In this document: positions 18,005 through 27,320 of the stretch, piece after piece
Position numbering within the stretch: position 1 is the stretch's first letter
Layout: every line of letters begins with the position of its first letter
Source of the DNA: Mycobacterium mantenii
GTDB lineage: Bacteria > Actinomycetota > Actinomycetes > Mycobacteriales > Mycobacteriaceae
NCBI RefSeq assembly: GCF_010731775.1
Contig: NZ_AP022590.1
Coordinates: 1,364,001 to 1,428,000 of the forward strand
DNA: 64,000 bases
Direction: 5' to 3'
Notes under the pieces: generated by a model
What the model saw: only the letters and a program-made list of their open reading frames with translations
Told to the model about the DNA's origin: nothing
Databases searched by the model: none
Made by a program: the position numbers and the translations under genes

Positions 18005-19571
18005 GTGGGCAATACGGATTACGACGCGATCGTGGTGGGCGCCGGGCACAACGGGTTGACCGCCGCGGCCATCCTGCAACGCGCCGGCCTGCGCACGGTG
18101 TGTTTGGAAGCCAACACTTACGCGGGCGGCATGGCGGCGACGGTCGAGTTGATCGACGGCTTTCGGTACGAGATCGCCGGTTCGGTGCAGTTTCCCATGG
18201 CAAGCCAACTCACCAAGGACCTCGGGCTGGACACCCTGCCGGCGGTGGAGCCCGACGTCATGTCGACCAACATCGGCGAACACGGGGAAGAGCCGATGAT
18301 CTTCTACCGGGACCCGATGCGGCTGATGACGCATCTGAGCGAGAAGCACGGGTTCGAGGCGGTCACCGGCATGGCCGAATTGATCGGCTGGAGCCAGGGA
18401 CCGGCGAAAGCGCTGGGCCGCTTCGACGTGCGCCAGCCGCCCAAGACCCTGGACGCGATGTATGCCTGCGCGACCAACGACGACGAACGCCGTGCGATTC
18501 ACGAGATGCTGTTCGGCTCGGCCATGGACGTGATCGACCGCTACCTGCCGGACAAAGACAAACACGCCGTCATGCGCGGAATGCTGGCATTCCTCGCCGT
18601 CAACTCGACCTACCGCGGCCCGTACACACCGGGCAGCGCGACCTGCTTGGCCTTTGCGCTGGCAGTACCCGACAACAGCACCGCGATGATGACCAAGTTG
18701 AAGGGCGGCATCGGCGCGCTCACCGAACACCTGCGCGAGCTGTTCGGTGCCCACGGCGGTGAGATCCGGTTTCGCACCAAGGTCGAGGAGATCCTGGTCG
18801 ACCACGAGCAAGTGGCCGGCGTACGACTGCGCGACGGGTCGACGATCTCGGCGCCGATCGTGGTGTCCAACACTGTCGCCCGACGTCACGCTCACCGAAC
18901 TGATCGCACCTGAACACGTTTCCGCGCAGCTGGTTTCGCGCGTCTCCGGCCGCGACCACCGGGCCTCGTTCGTGCAGATCCACTTCGCCCTAGACGGGCT
19001 GCCCGAGTTCGCCCCGCCGTACGAGTTCCTCAACGAGGAAGGCATGCAACAGTCCGTCGGAATCTTCGGCTCACCCGAGGAGCAACAGCTGCACTGGGAA
19101 AATTGCCGGCGGGGCATCGTTCCGGACAACCCGTCGATGGGCATGCAGATCCCCTCGGTGCACGATCCCGACATGGCCCCGCCCGGCAAGCACGCGGCGA
19201 GCGCGTACGCCTACGCCTTCCCGGTCGAAGTGCCTCGCGATCAGCACGGGAATCTGAAAAACGCGATGGCGCAACGGATTATCGACAAGATCACCCGGTT
19301 GGCGCCGAACTTCAAGGACATCGTGATACGCCACATCACGTTCGCGCCTTACCACATGAACACCATGTTCGGCGCACCCTCAGGCGACTTCTGCCACGGG
19401 CTGTTGCACCCCGATCTGATGGGACCCAACCGGCCCGGTCCGAAAGGCTTCCTCGATCTGCCCCTCGGAATCGAAGGCCTGTATCTCGCCGGCGCCGGAT
19501 GCCATGGTGGGCCGGGCATCACCTTCACCCCCGGTTACAACGCCGCCTACAAAGTGCTCGACGACGCGTAG
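18005..19571 (+). pseudogene. Frameshifted FAD-dependent oxidoreductase (phytoene-desaturase/CrtI-like)
   Basis: The GTG at 18005 opens VGAGHNGLTAAAILQRAG, the FAD-binding fold, and continues about 290 codons as a CrtI-type amine-oxidase-fold protein. Near 18872 one extra base shifts the frame: VVSN should continue as LSPDVTLTELIAPEHV, which is found in the next frame and runs to TFTPGYNAAYKVLDDA at 19571. Removing A18872 restores one protein of about 520 residues, full length for the family. The C-terminal FAD motif GLYLAGAGCHGGPG is intact. Either the gene recently died or the base is a sequencing error. Product would desaturate or oxidise a lipid or isoprenoid; substrate unknown. Confidence 0.82.
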
Positions 19572-19584
19572 TGAACCGGGCGAG

Positions 19585-20193
19585 TCAGCCGCCGAACAGT
19601 CCGGTGAGCTGCGCCTGTGCGGTCGCGGCACCGGCGATCGTCTGTGCCGCCTGAACTCCGGCCAGGCCGCCGGGCAGCTGGTAGTCGTTGGGGAGCTGGT
19701 ACAGGGTGAACCGGTAGTGATGTGTGCTGGTTCCCGCCGGGGGACAAGGACCCTTGTACGCGGGCTGGCCGGCCGTGTTCGGCAGCGCGGTCGCCCCGGC
19801 CGGCGTCTGGCCGTCGGCGGTGCTGCCCGAACCGGGGGGGATGCCGATGACGACCCAGTGGACGTAAAGCCCGTTGACGGCATCGGGATCGTCGACGATC
19901 AGGGCGGCGCCCAACGGTGCCGACCACGCCAACGGCGGCGCGATGTCGGCGCCCTTGCAGGTGTACTGCGGGGGAATCGGCGCCCCGTCGGCGAAAGCCG
20001 GGCTGCTGATCGTCAACGGCCCGCCCGCGGGCGCGTTCGGTGCCGTGCGACCGAGGGTGGTGACCTTCGGGGTCGACGGAGTCGTCGGGTGGCTATTGCC
20101 TTGGCCCCCGCAGCCGGCCAGCGCCGGCGCGATCGCCAGCGCACCAATGATCGCCCCGATCCAGTGAAGCGTGCCCGCCAGCGTCGATTCCAT
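19585..20193 (-). CDS. YbhB/YbcL family (Raf-kinase-inhibitor-like) lipoprotein
   Basis: 202 residues. The N-terminus is a lipoprotein signal with lipobox LAGC placing the lipidated Cys at residue 28, then a Ser/Thr/Pro linker. The PEBP-like core follows with [37 protein letters not shown] and YRFTLYQLP, all standard for the YbhB group. The function of bacterial members is unsettled; ligand or phosphate binding is suggested. Gene order suggests the counterpart of Rv1910c/LppC-type proteins. The ATG at 20193 is the one directly before the signal peptide. Confidence 0.87.
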   Translation of the reverse strand: MESTLAGTLHWIGAIIGALAIAPALAGCGGQGNSHPTTPSTPKVTTLGRTAPNAPAGGPLTISSPAFADGAPIPPQYTCKGADIAPPLAWSAPLGAALIVDDPDAVNGLYVHWVVIGIPPGSGSTADGQTPAGATALPNTAGQPAYKGPCPPAGTSTHHYRFTLYQLPNDYQLPGGLAGVQAAQTIAGAATAQAQLTGLFGG

Positions 20194-20259
20194 GAATAAC
20201 AGTCTGACTCGCGCGACGGCACTCGGGAAGGACCCGATCTTCACACGGGCCCGTTGACG

Positions 20260-20706
20260 TTACTTGTCGCGCTTGGCGACGTCGAGGACCCGCTTGCGCA
20301 GCCCCTCGGTGGCGGTGTCCATCAGGCTCTTGGCCCCCTTCTTGACCAGGAAACCGGGCACGGGCGCCACCAGGTCGACGGTGAGTTCGAAGCGGACCCG
20401 GGTGGAATCCCCTTCCGGTGTCAGCGTGTACCGACCCTCTTGGGCGCGTTGCTGTTTAGCGCTGACCAGGGACCAGCCCACACCGTCGTCGTGAACCGTG
20501 TACGCCAGCTCCTGTTCGTCGCTGACGCCGACTAGCTTGACGACCTGTCTGGATCGGGTCGGGTGGTTCTGGTCGTCGCGCTCGAGCACTTCGATCTTCT
20601 TGTGCACCGACGACCACTCAGGCAGAGATTCGATGTCGAACAATACCTCCATGATTTCGTCGGGTGTCGCCTCGATGACGACCTCGCGGGAGTCGGTGAT
20701 AGCCAT
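20260..20706 (-). CDS. SRPBCC family (polyketide cyclase/dehydrase-like) protein
   Basis: 148 residues, cytoplasmic. It starts MAITDSREVVIEATPDEIME and carries FDIESLPEWSSVHKKIEVLE, the conserved Trp region of the coenzyme-Q-binding/cyclase SRPBCC subgroup. It ends in a long basic helix (LMDTATEGLRKRVLDVAKRDK). Ligand unknown. It lies downstream of the decayed START-domain gene on the same strand. Confidence 0.85.
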   Translation of the reverse strand: MAITDSREVVIEATPDEIMEVLFDIESLPEWSSVHKKIEVLERDDQNHPTRSRQVVKLVGVSDEQELAYTVHDDGVGWSLVSAKQQRAQEGRYTLTPEGDSTRVRFELTVDLVAPVPGFLVKKGAKSLMDTATEGLRKRVLDVAKRDK

Positions 20707-20709
20707 GCC

Positions 20710-21171
20710 GGGAAGATAGCCGGCGCGGTGCGGGTCGAAACCAGTCGCACGTCGCGTCCGGGAATTGGTTGTGCACCAAGGCGAGCGAGGCGGGGGAGGA
20801 CGACGTCGCGCCATCCCTGCCCCATGCGCTCGAAGGCCTGAGCCATGCGGCTGTCATCGATGTCAAAGCCGCTGTGTTCCAAGAACACTCGGGTACCGTC
20901 CCCTTCGGCTTGCAGCCGCCAGGTCAGCGTCCAGGCGGCGGTGAACGTGTAAGCGAAGAGGTGCGGCGCGTCAGCCTGGAGCACCGTGCACGGCTGCTTG
21001 CCACAGCCCGGCATGTCGAGGGTGAACTGGTGTACCACCACCGCGGCCACCTGCCCCTCGGCCCACCACAGCTTCATCAGCTCGGGTTCGGTCAGCAGTC
21101 GCCACACCTTGGCCGGGCGGCGCCACGAATTGATCCACCCGGATCGTCGCGAACCTTGACGTTTCGGTCAT
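20710..21171 (-). pseudogene. Frameshifted AHSA1/START-domain gene coupled to ArsR regulator
   Basis: The ATG at 21171 overlaps the ArsR stop (ATGA) and reads MTETSRFATIRVDQFVA. After about 17 codons the expected RPAKVWRLLTEPELMKLWW is in a different frame; one surplus C in the run near 21120 explains it. The rest (CTVLQADAPHLFAYTF, LTWRLQAEGDGTRVFLEHSGFD) is a normal AHSA1 domain up to about QGWRDVVLPRLARL. There the family usually stops, but this frame stays open to 20532 inside the next gene, so the stop also seems lost. ArsR plus AHSA1 pairs are a common arrangement, often linked to lipid or toxin sensing. Coordinates of the 3' end are approximate. Confidence 0.72.
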
Positions 21172-21491
21172 TCCAGCTCCTCTGCTACCTCGCAGAGCTT
21201 GCCCAGTCGGGCACGCCAGAACTTCTCGAACGGCTGCAACCAGCCGCCGAGCTCGGCCAATGGCTCCGCGGTCAGGCGGTAGATGCGATGGCGCCCGTGC
21301 GGCTGGTCGATCACCAGCCCCGCGTCACGCAGCACCTTGAGGTGCTCGGCGACCGCGGGCCGGCTCAACGCGAACCGGTCGCTCAGTTCCCCCGCCGACA
21401 GTGGTCGGTCGACGAGGATTTCCAGCAGTTCGCGCCGCACCGGGTTGGCCAAGGCGAGAAAGACGCGATCGACGCTTGCCACGCTCGGCAC
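21168..21491 (-). CDS. ArsR-family transcriptional regulator
   Basis: 107 residues, single winged-helix domain. FLALANPVRRELLEILVDRP and the recognition helix LSRPAVAEHLKVLRDAGLV are diagnostic; YRLTAEPLAELGGWL follows. No cysteine cluster for metal sensing is visible, so it belongs to the non-metal group that is often paired with AHSA1 proteins. Translationally coupled to the frameshifted AHSA1 gene downstream. Divergent from the MBL hydrolase with repeated operator-like sequences between. Confidence 0.92.
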   Translation of the reverse strand: MPSVASVDRVFLALANPVRRELLEILVDRPLSAGELSDRFALSRPAVAEHLKVLRDAGLVIDQPHGRHRIYRLTAEPLAELGGWLQPFEKFWRARLGKLCEVAEELE

Positions 21492-21496
21492 AATAC

Positions 21497-21532
21497 GTCG
21501 GATATCTCCGACATGTCAACTATTTCCGACAT
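21497..21532. promoter_or_regulatory. Operator-like repeats between ArsR and MBL genes
   Basis: GTCGGA (21497-21502) and TCCGAC (21507-21512) form an inverted repeat with a 4-bp centre. TCCGACAT occurs at 21507-21514 and again at 21525-21532, 18 bp apart, giving three half-sites in 36 bp. The block abuts the ArsR start and precedes the divergent MBL gene by 15 bp, as expected for an autoregulatory ArsR site. Confidence 0.6.
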
Positions 21533-21546
21533 AAGACGCGGCAACA

Positions 21547-22302
21547 ATGCGCTGGTCGCCGGAACCCGTGGGGGCTACCTTCCTGGGTGTGCATTTCGCC
21601 TGGGAACGGCTGGCCGACGGTGTGCATCGCTGCCGGCTCCCGTTCTGCGACGTGACCATCGGGGTGGTGCGCGGCCGCACCGGAGCGCTTCTGGTCGACA
21701 CCGGGACCACGCTGGCCGAGGCGGCCGCCGTCGACGCCGACATCCGGTTGCTCACCGGACGCCCCGTGAGCGATATTGTCTTGACGCACAAGCACTTCGA
21801 CCATGTGCTGGGTTCGTCGTTGTTCACCGGGGCGCAGGTGCACTGCGCGCCCGAGGTGGTCGAATACCTCTCCTCGGGAACCGAGAATATCCGCGCGGAC
21901 GCGCTGCATTACGGCGCCGACCCCGCCGAGATAGACGCGGCGATCGCCGCCCTGCGGCCCCCGCGCGTCGGCGGCTACGACGCCGTCGTCGACCTGGGGG
22001 ACCGGGCGGTGACCATCGCCCACCTCGGGCGTGGGCACACCTCGTCGGACCTGGTGGTGATCGCGCCGCCGACGGACGACGGCGAGCGGGTCGTGGTGTT
22101 CACCGGTGACTTGGTGGAGGAGTCCGCGGATCCCGCGATCGACGCCGACTCCGATGTCGCGGCCTGGCCCACGACCCTCGACCGGCTGCTGGCGGTCGGG
22201 GGCCCCGAGGCGATCTACGTTCCAGGCCATGGCAAGGTCGTCGATGCGGAGTTCGTCCGTCGCCAGCGCCAGTGGTTGGCCCGGCACGCAGCCGCACCCT
22301 GA
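21547..22302 (+). CDS. MBL-fold metallo-hydrolase
   Basis: 251 residues. The metal motif HxHxDH appears as THKHFDH, further ligands are in LGRGHTSSDLVV, FTGDLVEE and VPGHGKVV. The family hydrolyses esters, thioesters or lactones; the substrate is unknown. Upstream of isocitrate lyase 2, it matches Rv1913 by position and length. An alternative GTG at 21589 would remove 14 residues. It may share ArsR control through the divergent operator region. Confidence 0.88.
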   Translation: MRWSPEPVGATFLGVHFAWERLADGVHRCRLPFCDVTIGVVRGRTGALLVDTGTTLAEAAAVDADIRLLTGRPVSDIVLTHKHFDHVLGSSLFTGAQVHCAPEVVEYLSSGTENIRADALHYGADPAEIDAAIAALRPPRVGGYDAVVDLGDRAVTIAHLGRGHTSSDLVVIAPPTDDGERVVVFTGDLVEESADPAIDADSDVAAWPTTLDRLLAVGGPEAIYVPGHGKVVDAEFVRRQRQWLARHAAAP

Positions 22303-22549
22303 GCCATACTATATCGAAAGGTATTGTCTCCCAACGCGTTGAAGCCACACGACGGCCCAACAGCGCCGGAGGACCGCCGTGGCGATCGACCGGCGATCCG
22401 CCCCGAGCGCCGACCCACCACCGAAAAGCTGTCGCAACTACAGGGTGCCGCAACAGTTTTGGTTTTGAGACTTTCGGCCCCTGATTGAACGGCCGTTTCC
22501 GGGGATAGACTCACGTTCAGAGGAATCGTGCTGCAGAGGAGCGTAAGAC

Positions 22550-24838
22550 ATGGCGATCATCGACAGGGACACGCAAGTCCGGCCATCATTCGACGACGAG
22601 GTCGCTGCCACGCAGCAATACTTCGACGACCCGCGCTTCTCCCGCATCACCCGCCTCTTCACCGCCCGCCAGGTAGCCGAGCAGCGCGGCACCATCCCCA
22701 CCGACTACACCGTTGCCCGCAACGCGGCGGCCGCCTTCTACGAGCGGCTGCGCGAGCTGTTCGCTGAGAAGAAGAGCATCACCACGTTCGGCCCGTACTC
22801 GCCCGGTCAGGCGGTCGCGATGAAGCGGATGGGTATCGAGGGGATCTACTTGGGCGGCTGGGCGACCTCGGCCAAGGGCTCCACCACCGAGGACCCCGGA
22901 CCCGACCTCGCCAGTTACCCGCTGAGCCAGGTTCCCGACGACGCCGCGGTGCTGGTGCGCGCGCTGCTGACCGCCGACCGCAACCAGCAGTACCAGCGCC
23001 GGCGCATGAGCGAGCAGCAGCGGGCCACCGCCACCGAATACGACTACCGGCCGTTCATCATCGCCGACGCGGACACCGGCCACGGCGGCGACCCGCACGT
23101 GCGCAACCTCATCCGCCGCTTCGTCGAGGTCGGCGTGCCGGGATATCACATCGAGGACCAGCGGCCCGGCACCAAAAAGTGTGGCCACCAGGGCGGCAAG
23201 GTGCTGGTCCCGTCGGACGAGCAGATCAAACGCCTCAATGCCGCGCGCTTCCAGCTCGACATCATGAAGGTGCCCGGCATCATCGTCGCCCGCACCGACG
23301 CCGAGGCGGCCAACCTGCTCGACAGCCGGGCCGACGAGCGCGACCAGCCGTTCCTGCTCGGCGCCACCAACCTCAACATCCCCTCGTACAAGTCGTGCTT
23401 CCTGGCGATGGTGCGCCGCTTCTACGAGCTGGGCGTCAAAGACCTCAACGGCCATCTGCTGTATGCGCTGCCCGAGGGGGAGTACGCCCAGGCAGCGGCC
23501 TGGCTGGAGCGCCAAGGCATCCAGGGCGTGATCTCCGACGCCGTCAACGCCTGGCGCGAGAACGGTGAACAGTCGATCGACGACCTGTTCGACCAGGTCG
23601 AGTCGCGATTCGTGGCGGCCTGGGAAGACGACGCCGGGTTGATGACCTACGGCCAGGCCGTGGCCGACGTGCTCGAATTCGACGCAAGTGAGGGCGAGCC
23701 GGCCGACATGAGCGCCGACGAGTGGCGGGCCTTCGCGGCGCGTGCGTCGCTCTACTCCGCCAAGAAGAAGGCCAACGAGTTGGGCGTCGACCCGGGATGG
23801 GACTGCGAGTTGGCCAAGACCCCCGAGGGTTACTACCAGATCCGCGGCGGCATCCCCTACGCCATCGCGAAATCACTGGCGGCGGCGCCGTTCGCAGACA
23901 TCCTGTGGATGGAGACCAAGACCGCCGACCTGGCCGACGCCAAGCAGTTCGCCGACGCCATCCACGCCGAGTTCCCCGACCAGATGCTGGCCTACAACCT
24001 GTCGCCATCGTTCAATTGGGACACCACCGGCATGACCGACGACCAGATGAAGCAGTTCCCCGAGGAACTGGGCAAGATGGGCTTCGTCTTCAACTTCATC
24101 ACCTACGGCGGGCACCAGATCGACGGCGTGGCGGCCGAGGAGTTCGCCACCTCGCTGCAGCAGGACGGCATGCTGGCGCTGGCCCGCTTGCAGCGCAAGA
24201 TGCGCCTGGTCGAATCCCCGTACCGCACACCGCAAACCCTGGTCGGCGGCCCGCGCAGCGATGCCGCGCTGTCCGCCTCGTCGGGTCGCACCGCCACCAC
24301 CAAGGCGATGGGCGAGGGTTCGACCCAGCACCAGCACCTGGTGCAGACCGAGGTGCCGAAGAAGCTGCTCGAGGAGTGGCTGGCGATGTGGAGCGAGAAC
24401 TACAGCCTCGGCGAGAAACTCCGCGTGCAGCTGCGGCCCCGCCGGGCCGGCTCGGACGTGTTGGAACTCGGCATCTACGGCAACGACGACGAGCAGCTGG
24501 CCAACGTCGTCGTCGACCCGATCAAGGACCGGCACGGCCGCAGCATCCTTCAGGTGCGCGACCAGAACACCTTCGCCGAGAAGCTACGGCAGAAGCGGCT
24601 GATGACCCTGATTCACCTCTGGCTGGTGCACCGCTTCAAGGCCGACGCGGTGATCTACGTGACGCCGACTGAGGACAACCAATATCAGACCTCGAAGATG
24701 AAATCGCACGGCATCTTCAGCGAGGTCTATCAGGAGGTCGGCGAGATCATCGTCGCCGAGGTCAACCGCCCCCGCATCGCCGAATTGCTGCAGCCCGACC
24801 GGGTCGCGCTGCGCAAGCTGATCACCAAGGAAGATTAG
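22550..24838 (+). CDS. aceA: Isocitrate lyase 2, full-length
   Basis: 762 residues, the length of mycobacterial ICL2. It splits isocitrate into glyoxylate and succinate for the glyoxylate shunt and methylcitrate cycle during growth on fatty acids or propionate. The catalytic loop KKCGH is present with Cys at residue 211; DADTGHGG and [13 protein letters not shown] substrate motifs ([10 protein letters not shown]) are intact. The C-terminal quarter ([15 protein letters not shown] onward) is the ICL2-specific extension, thought to sense acetyl-/propionyl-CoA. In H37Rv this gene is broken into two frames (Rv1915/Rv1916); here it is uninterrupted. AGAGGAG precedes the ATG. Start of translation and 250-bp upstream region suggest its own promoter. 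Confidence 0.95.
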   Translation: MAIIDRDTQVRPSFDDEVAATQQYFDDPRFSRITRLFTARQVAEQRGTIPTDYTVARNAAAAFYERLRELFAEKKSITTFGPYSPGQAVAMKRMGIEGIYLGGWATSAKGSTTEDPGPDLASYPLSQVPDDAAVLVRALLTADRNQQYQRRRMSEQQRATATEYDYRPFIIADADTGHGGDPHVRNLIRRFVEVGVPGYHIEDQRPGTKKCGHQGGKVLVPSDEQIKRLNAARFQLDIMKVPGIIVARTDAEAANLLDSRADERDQPFLLGATNLNIPSYKSCFLAMVRRFYELGVKDLNGHLLYALPEGEYAQAAAWLERQGIQGVISDAVNAWRENGEQSIDDLFDQVESRFVAAWEDDAGLMTYGQAVADVLEFDASEGEPADMSADEWRAFAARASLYSAKKKANELGVDPGWDCELAKTPEGYYQIRGGIPYAIAKSLAAAPFADILWMETKTADLADAKQFADAIHAEFPDQMLAYNLSPSFNWDTTGMTDDQMKQFPEELGKMGFVFNFITYGGHQIDGVAAEEFATSLQQDGMLALARLQRKMRLVESPYRTPQTLVGGPRSDAALSASSGRTATTKAMGEGSTQHQHLVQTEVPKKLLEEWLAMWSENYSLGEKLRVQLRPRRAGSDVLELGIYGNDDEQLANVVVDPIKDRHGRSILQVRDQNTFAEKLRQKRLMTLIHLWLVHRFKADAVIYVTPTEDNQYQTSKMKSHGIFSEVYQEVGEIIVAEVNRPRIAELLQPDRVALRKLITKED

Positions 24839-25099
24839 CCAGCGACCCGACGGCGGCCGTCTCATCGATCGATGTCGCGGCCGCTGACGGCTTGCATCCG
24901 ATCTAGCCCGACGCATGCCGGCGCGTCATCCGTGTGCGCCCAGCGGCGTGCGTTATTTGTGACCTCGCCGAGTCTCGGCTCGTTGGCGCGCGCCACACCA
25001 AGAATTCACCCTACATACAGTTGCAGAAGTGTAGGATTTCGCTTGTAACAAACGTGCGTTCAGATTTAACAAACGCGCCCGAACAGGAAGGAGCGCCTG

Positions 25100-25318
25100 A
25101 TGAGAACCACAATCAAGAAGGCGATCGCCGCGTTCGGTGGTGCGGCAGCGGCTATTTTGGCGGTCGGATTCGGCCCTGCCGGTGTTAGCCCGGCGGACAA
25201 CGCACCGGCGGCGACCATGCATCGGTCACCCGGCGTCGCGCCGACCCAGCCCGGCCCGGCCCCGGCCGGCGTGCACGTCGCCACGCTCGTCGGCTGCGTC
25301 CCGGGAGCGAATTGCTAG
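25100..25318 (+). CDS. Small secreted protein, 72 residues
   Basis: A Sec signal peptide (KKAIAAFGGAAAAILAVGFG) occupies the first 30 or so residues, leaving a mature peptide of about 40 residues rich in Pro/Ala. It ends with two cysteines (Cys66 and the terminal Cys72) that could form one disulfide. GGAAGGAG is ideally placed before the ATG, and a perfect terminator hairpin follows 16 bp after the stop, so it is a monocistronic, deliberately expressed gene. No recognised family. Confidence 0.78.
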   Translation: MRTTIKKAIAAFGGAAAAILAVGFGPAGVSPADNAPAATMHRSPGVAPTQPGPAPAGVHVATLVGCVPGANC

Positions 25319-25333
25319 CCGACCACCGTGTGC

Positions 25334-25365
25334 GATGGCCCATCACACCAGCGTGATGGGCCATC
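25334..25365 (+). terminator. Perfect 13-bp hairpin after the small secreted protein
   Basis: GATGGCCCATCAC (25334-25346) pairs exactly with GTGATGGGCCATC (25353-25365) across a 6-base loop. No long U-run follows, only TTCGT, as is common for mycobacterial terminators. Confidence 0.75.
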
Positions 25366-25470
25366 TTCGTGTTGCGCAATCTCGCCGCCGAAAACTGTTT
25401 GCGCGGTGGCGCCCGGGGGTAAGAAAAAGTGGGCGGCGCGAAGTGGCGCAAGTGGAGATTGGGGGATCTG

Positions 25471-25872
25471 ATGAGGTCTGGACCGAGGACGGCGGTCGCA
25501 TTGTTCGGCGGTGCGGCGATGCTGGTGCTATCGGTCGCCTGCGGCGGCGGTCACAAGAATGGCCCGAGCAGCACCACCACTTCGACGACCACGCCGTCGT
25601 CCAGCGTTGCGCCCTCCACTGCGCCCGGTGGCGGTGGCGGTGAACCGGGCGGCCCGACCGGCGGTGGCGGACCCGGCGGTGGCGGCGGCAGCGTGCCCGG
25701 CGGCCCGACCGGTGGCGGCGGACCCGGTGGCGGCGGCGGCAGCGTGCCCGGCGGCCCGACCGGTGGCGGCGGTCCCGGTGGCGGCGGCGGCAGCATTCCC
25801 GGCGTCGGCGGTGGCGGCGGCGGACCTGGCGGCGGCGGCGGTTGCGTCGGCAACGTCTGCGGCGGCTACTGA
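25471..25872 (+). CDS. Glycine-rich repeat lipoprotein
   Basis: 133 residues. The signal sequence ends in a lipobox-like LSVAC, making Cys near residue 27 the likely lipid anchor. A Ser/Thr-rich spacer follows, then a domain of almost pure Gly/Pro with three consecutive 17-residue repeats of the form GGPTGGGGPGGGGGSVP, ending GGCVGNVCGGY with two cysteines. A flexible surface-exposed stalk is plausible; no enzymatic domain is present. Frame is supported by signal peptide, third-position GC pattern and a purine-rich site (GGGGGA) before the ATG. Function unknown. Confidence 0.75.
   Translation: MRSGPRTAVALFGGAAMLVLSVACGGGHKNGPSSTTTSTTTPSSSVAPSTAPGGGGGEPGGPTGGGGPGGGGGSVPGGPTGGGGPGGGGGSVPGGPTGGGGPGGGGGSIPGVGGGGGGPGGGGGCVGNVCGGY
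25648..25800 (+). repeat. Three tandem 51-bp coding repeats (17 residues each)
   Basis: Units lie at 25648-25698, 25699-25749 and 25750-25800. They differ by a few synonymous bases, and the last ends Ser-Ile-Pro instead of Ser-Val-Pro. The unit length is a multiple of three, so copy-number change would keep the frame. Confidence 0.9.
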
Positions 25873-26035
25873 CGCCGAGTCCCGTTGAGCCAGTTGTAGA
25901 ACGACCACAAACACTTGTTACCTAGCCGGTGGGGCCGGGATTACCTGGCCCCATCGGCTGAACCCTTTCTGGGCCTAGGGCCGAGCCCGCAATCCGAGTT
26001 ATGGTTCTCCGCAACTCGGATGCAAGGGGACTTCA

Positions 26036-27199
26036 ATGTCGAAGCTCAGGTTCGGATACTTCATCGCCCCGTTCCACCGCGCGGGCACCAACCCGACGCT
26101 GGCCCTGCAACGCGATCTTCAGTTCATCGAGCACCTCGACGCCCTCGGCTTCGACGAAGTCTGGTTGGGCGAGCACCACTCGGCCGGCAGCGAGATCATC
26201 AGCTCCCCAGAGGTTTTCATCGCCGCCGCTGCCGAACGTGCGAAGCGGATCCGGTTCGGTACCGGGGTCATTTCGCTGTCGTATCACAACCCGCTCTGGG
26301 TCGCCGACCGGCTGATGCTGCTGGATCACCTCACGCACGGTCGCATCATCGGCGGAGTGGGGCCGGGCTCGCTGCCCAGCGACTCGTCCATGATCGGACT
26401 CACCCCCACCGACACCCGAGAGTTGCTCGAAACCAACCTCGATATCGTCGTGCGGCTGCTGGCGGGGGAGACGGTCAGCGCTAAAACGGCCACCCATCAG
26501 CTCTTCGACGCCAAGCTGCAGCTTGCGCCCTACTCCGACGGTGGGATCCCACTGTCCGTCGCCGCCGTCGCATCGCCGACGGGCGCACGGCTGGCCGGCA
26601 AGCACGGCATCGGCCTGCTCTCCATCGGTGCCACCCTGACCGTGGAGGGTTTCAACGCGCTCTCCTACCACTGGGGCATCGTCGAGGAGCGCGCCGCGGC
26701 CTTCGGTGCGCAGGTCGACCGCAAGAACTGGAGCCTGGTCGGTCTGTTCCACCTCGCCGAGACCGAAAAGCAGGCCCGCGAGGAGGTCAAGTTCGGCATC
26801 GAGCCGTGGTTCCGGTACTTCCAGAAGGTGGCCGCGTTCCCGCAGATGACGATGCCGGGCGACCAGCTCGACGAGATGATCGACGTCATCAACGACAACG
26901 GGGCGGGAGTGATCGGCACTCCCGAGCGGGCACGGGAGCAGGTGCAGCGGTTGTGGGATCAGTCCGGCGGGTTCGGCTGCATGCTGCAGATGGGGCACGA
27001 ATGGGCCAATCCGGCCGCCACCAGACGCTCCGCCGAACTGTTCGCCGCCGAAGTGATGCCGCATTTCCAGGGTCAGGCGCGGCCAACCCTGGATGCCGCC
27101 GCGCGCGCCGGACAGGCCCGGGAGAGCTTGGCGCAGTCGCAGTTGGACGCCGTCGCGCACATGACCAAGAAATATCAGGACGAGGTCGGCGCGAAGTAG
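26036..27199 (+). CDS. LLM-class flavin-dependent monooxygenase
   Basis: 387 residues with the bacterial-luciferase-like TIM barrel. It shows GFDEVWLGEHHSAG (typical EHH motif), IRFGTGVISLSYHNPLWVAD and LDHLTHGRIIGGVGPGSLPSD. The closest named relatives are limonene/alkanal monooxygenase-like proteins that use FMNH2 from a separate reductase; no reductase gene is adjacent. It begins after a 160-bp intergenic region and is probably monocistronic. Substrate unknown. Confidence 0.88.
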   Translation: MSKLRFGYFIAPFHRAGTNPTLALQRDLQFIEHLDALGFDEVWLGEHHSAGSEIISSPEVFIAAAAERAKRIRFGTGVISLSYHNPLWVADRLMLLDHLTHGRIIGGVGPGSLPSDSSMIGLTPTDTRELLETNLDIVVRLLAGETVSAKTATHQLFDAKLQLAPYSDGGIPLSVAAVASPTGARLAGKHGIGLLSIGATLTVEGFNALSYHWGIVEERAAAFGAQVDRKNWSLVGLFHLAETEKQAREEVKFGIEPWFRYFQKVAAFPQMTMPGDQLDEMIDVINDNGAGVIGTPERAREQVQRLWDQSGGFGCMLQMGHEWANPAATRRSAELFAAEVMPHFQGQARPTLDAAARAGQARESLAQSQLDAVAHMTKKYQDEVGAK

Positions 27200-27320
27200 C
27201 GGCTCGGGCACCGCAACCGGGTGAGCGCGGTTCGCAGCCCGGGCATTTCGCGCCCGGCTTCACACCCAGACGACAGCCTGGTCTCAGGGGGCGGCTAGGG
27301 GCGCGGCGCAAATCTGGAGG

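Noticed and set aside
25648..25800. Possible CRISPR array
   Set aside because: Units are directly contiguous with no spacers and lie inside a coding frame.
25528..25914. Ala/Pro-rich minus-strand frames over the Gly-rich gene
   Set aside because: Repeats translate in all frames; only the plus frame has a signal peptide and lipobox.
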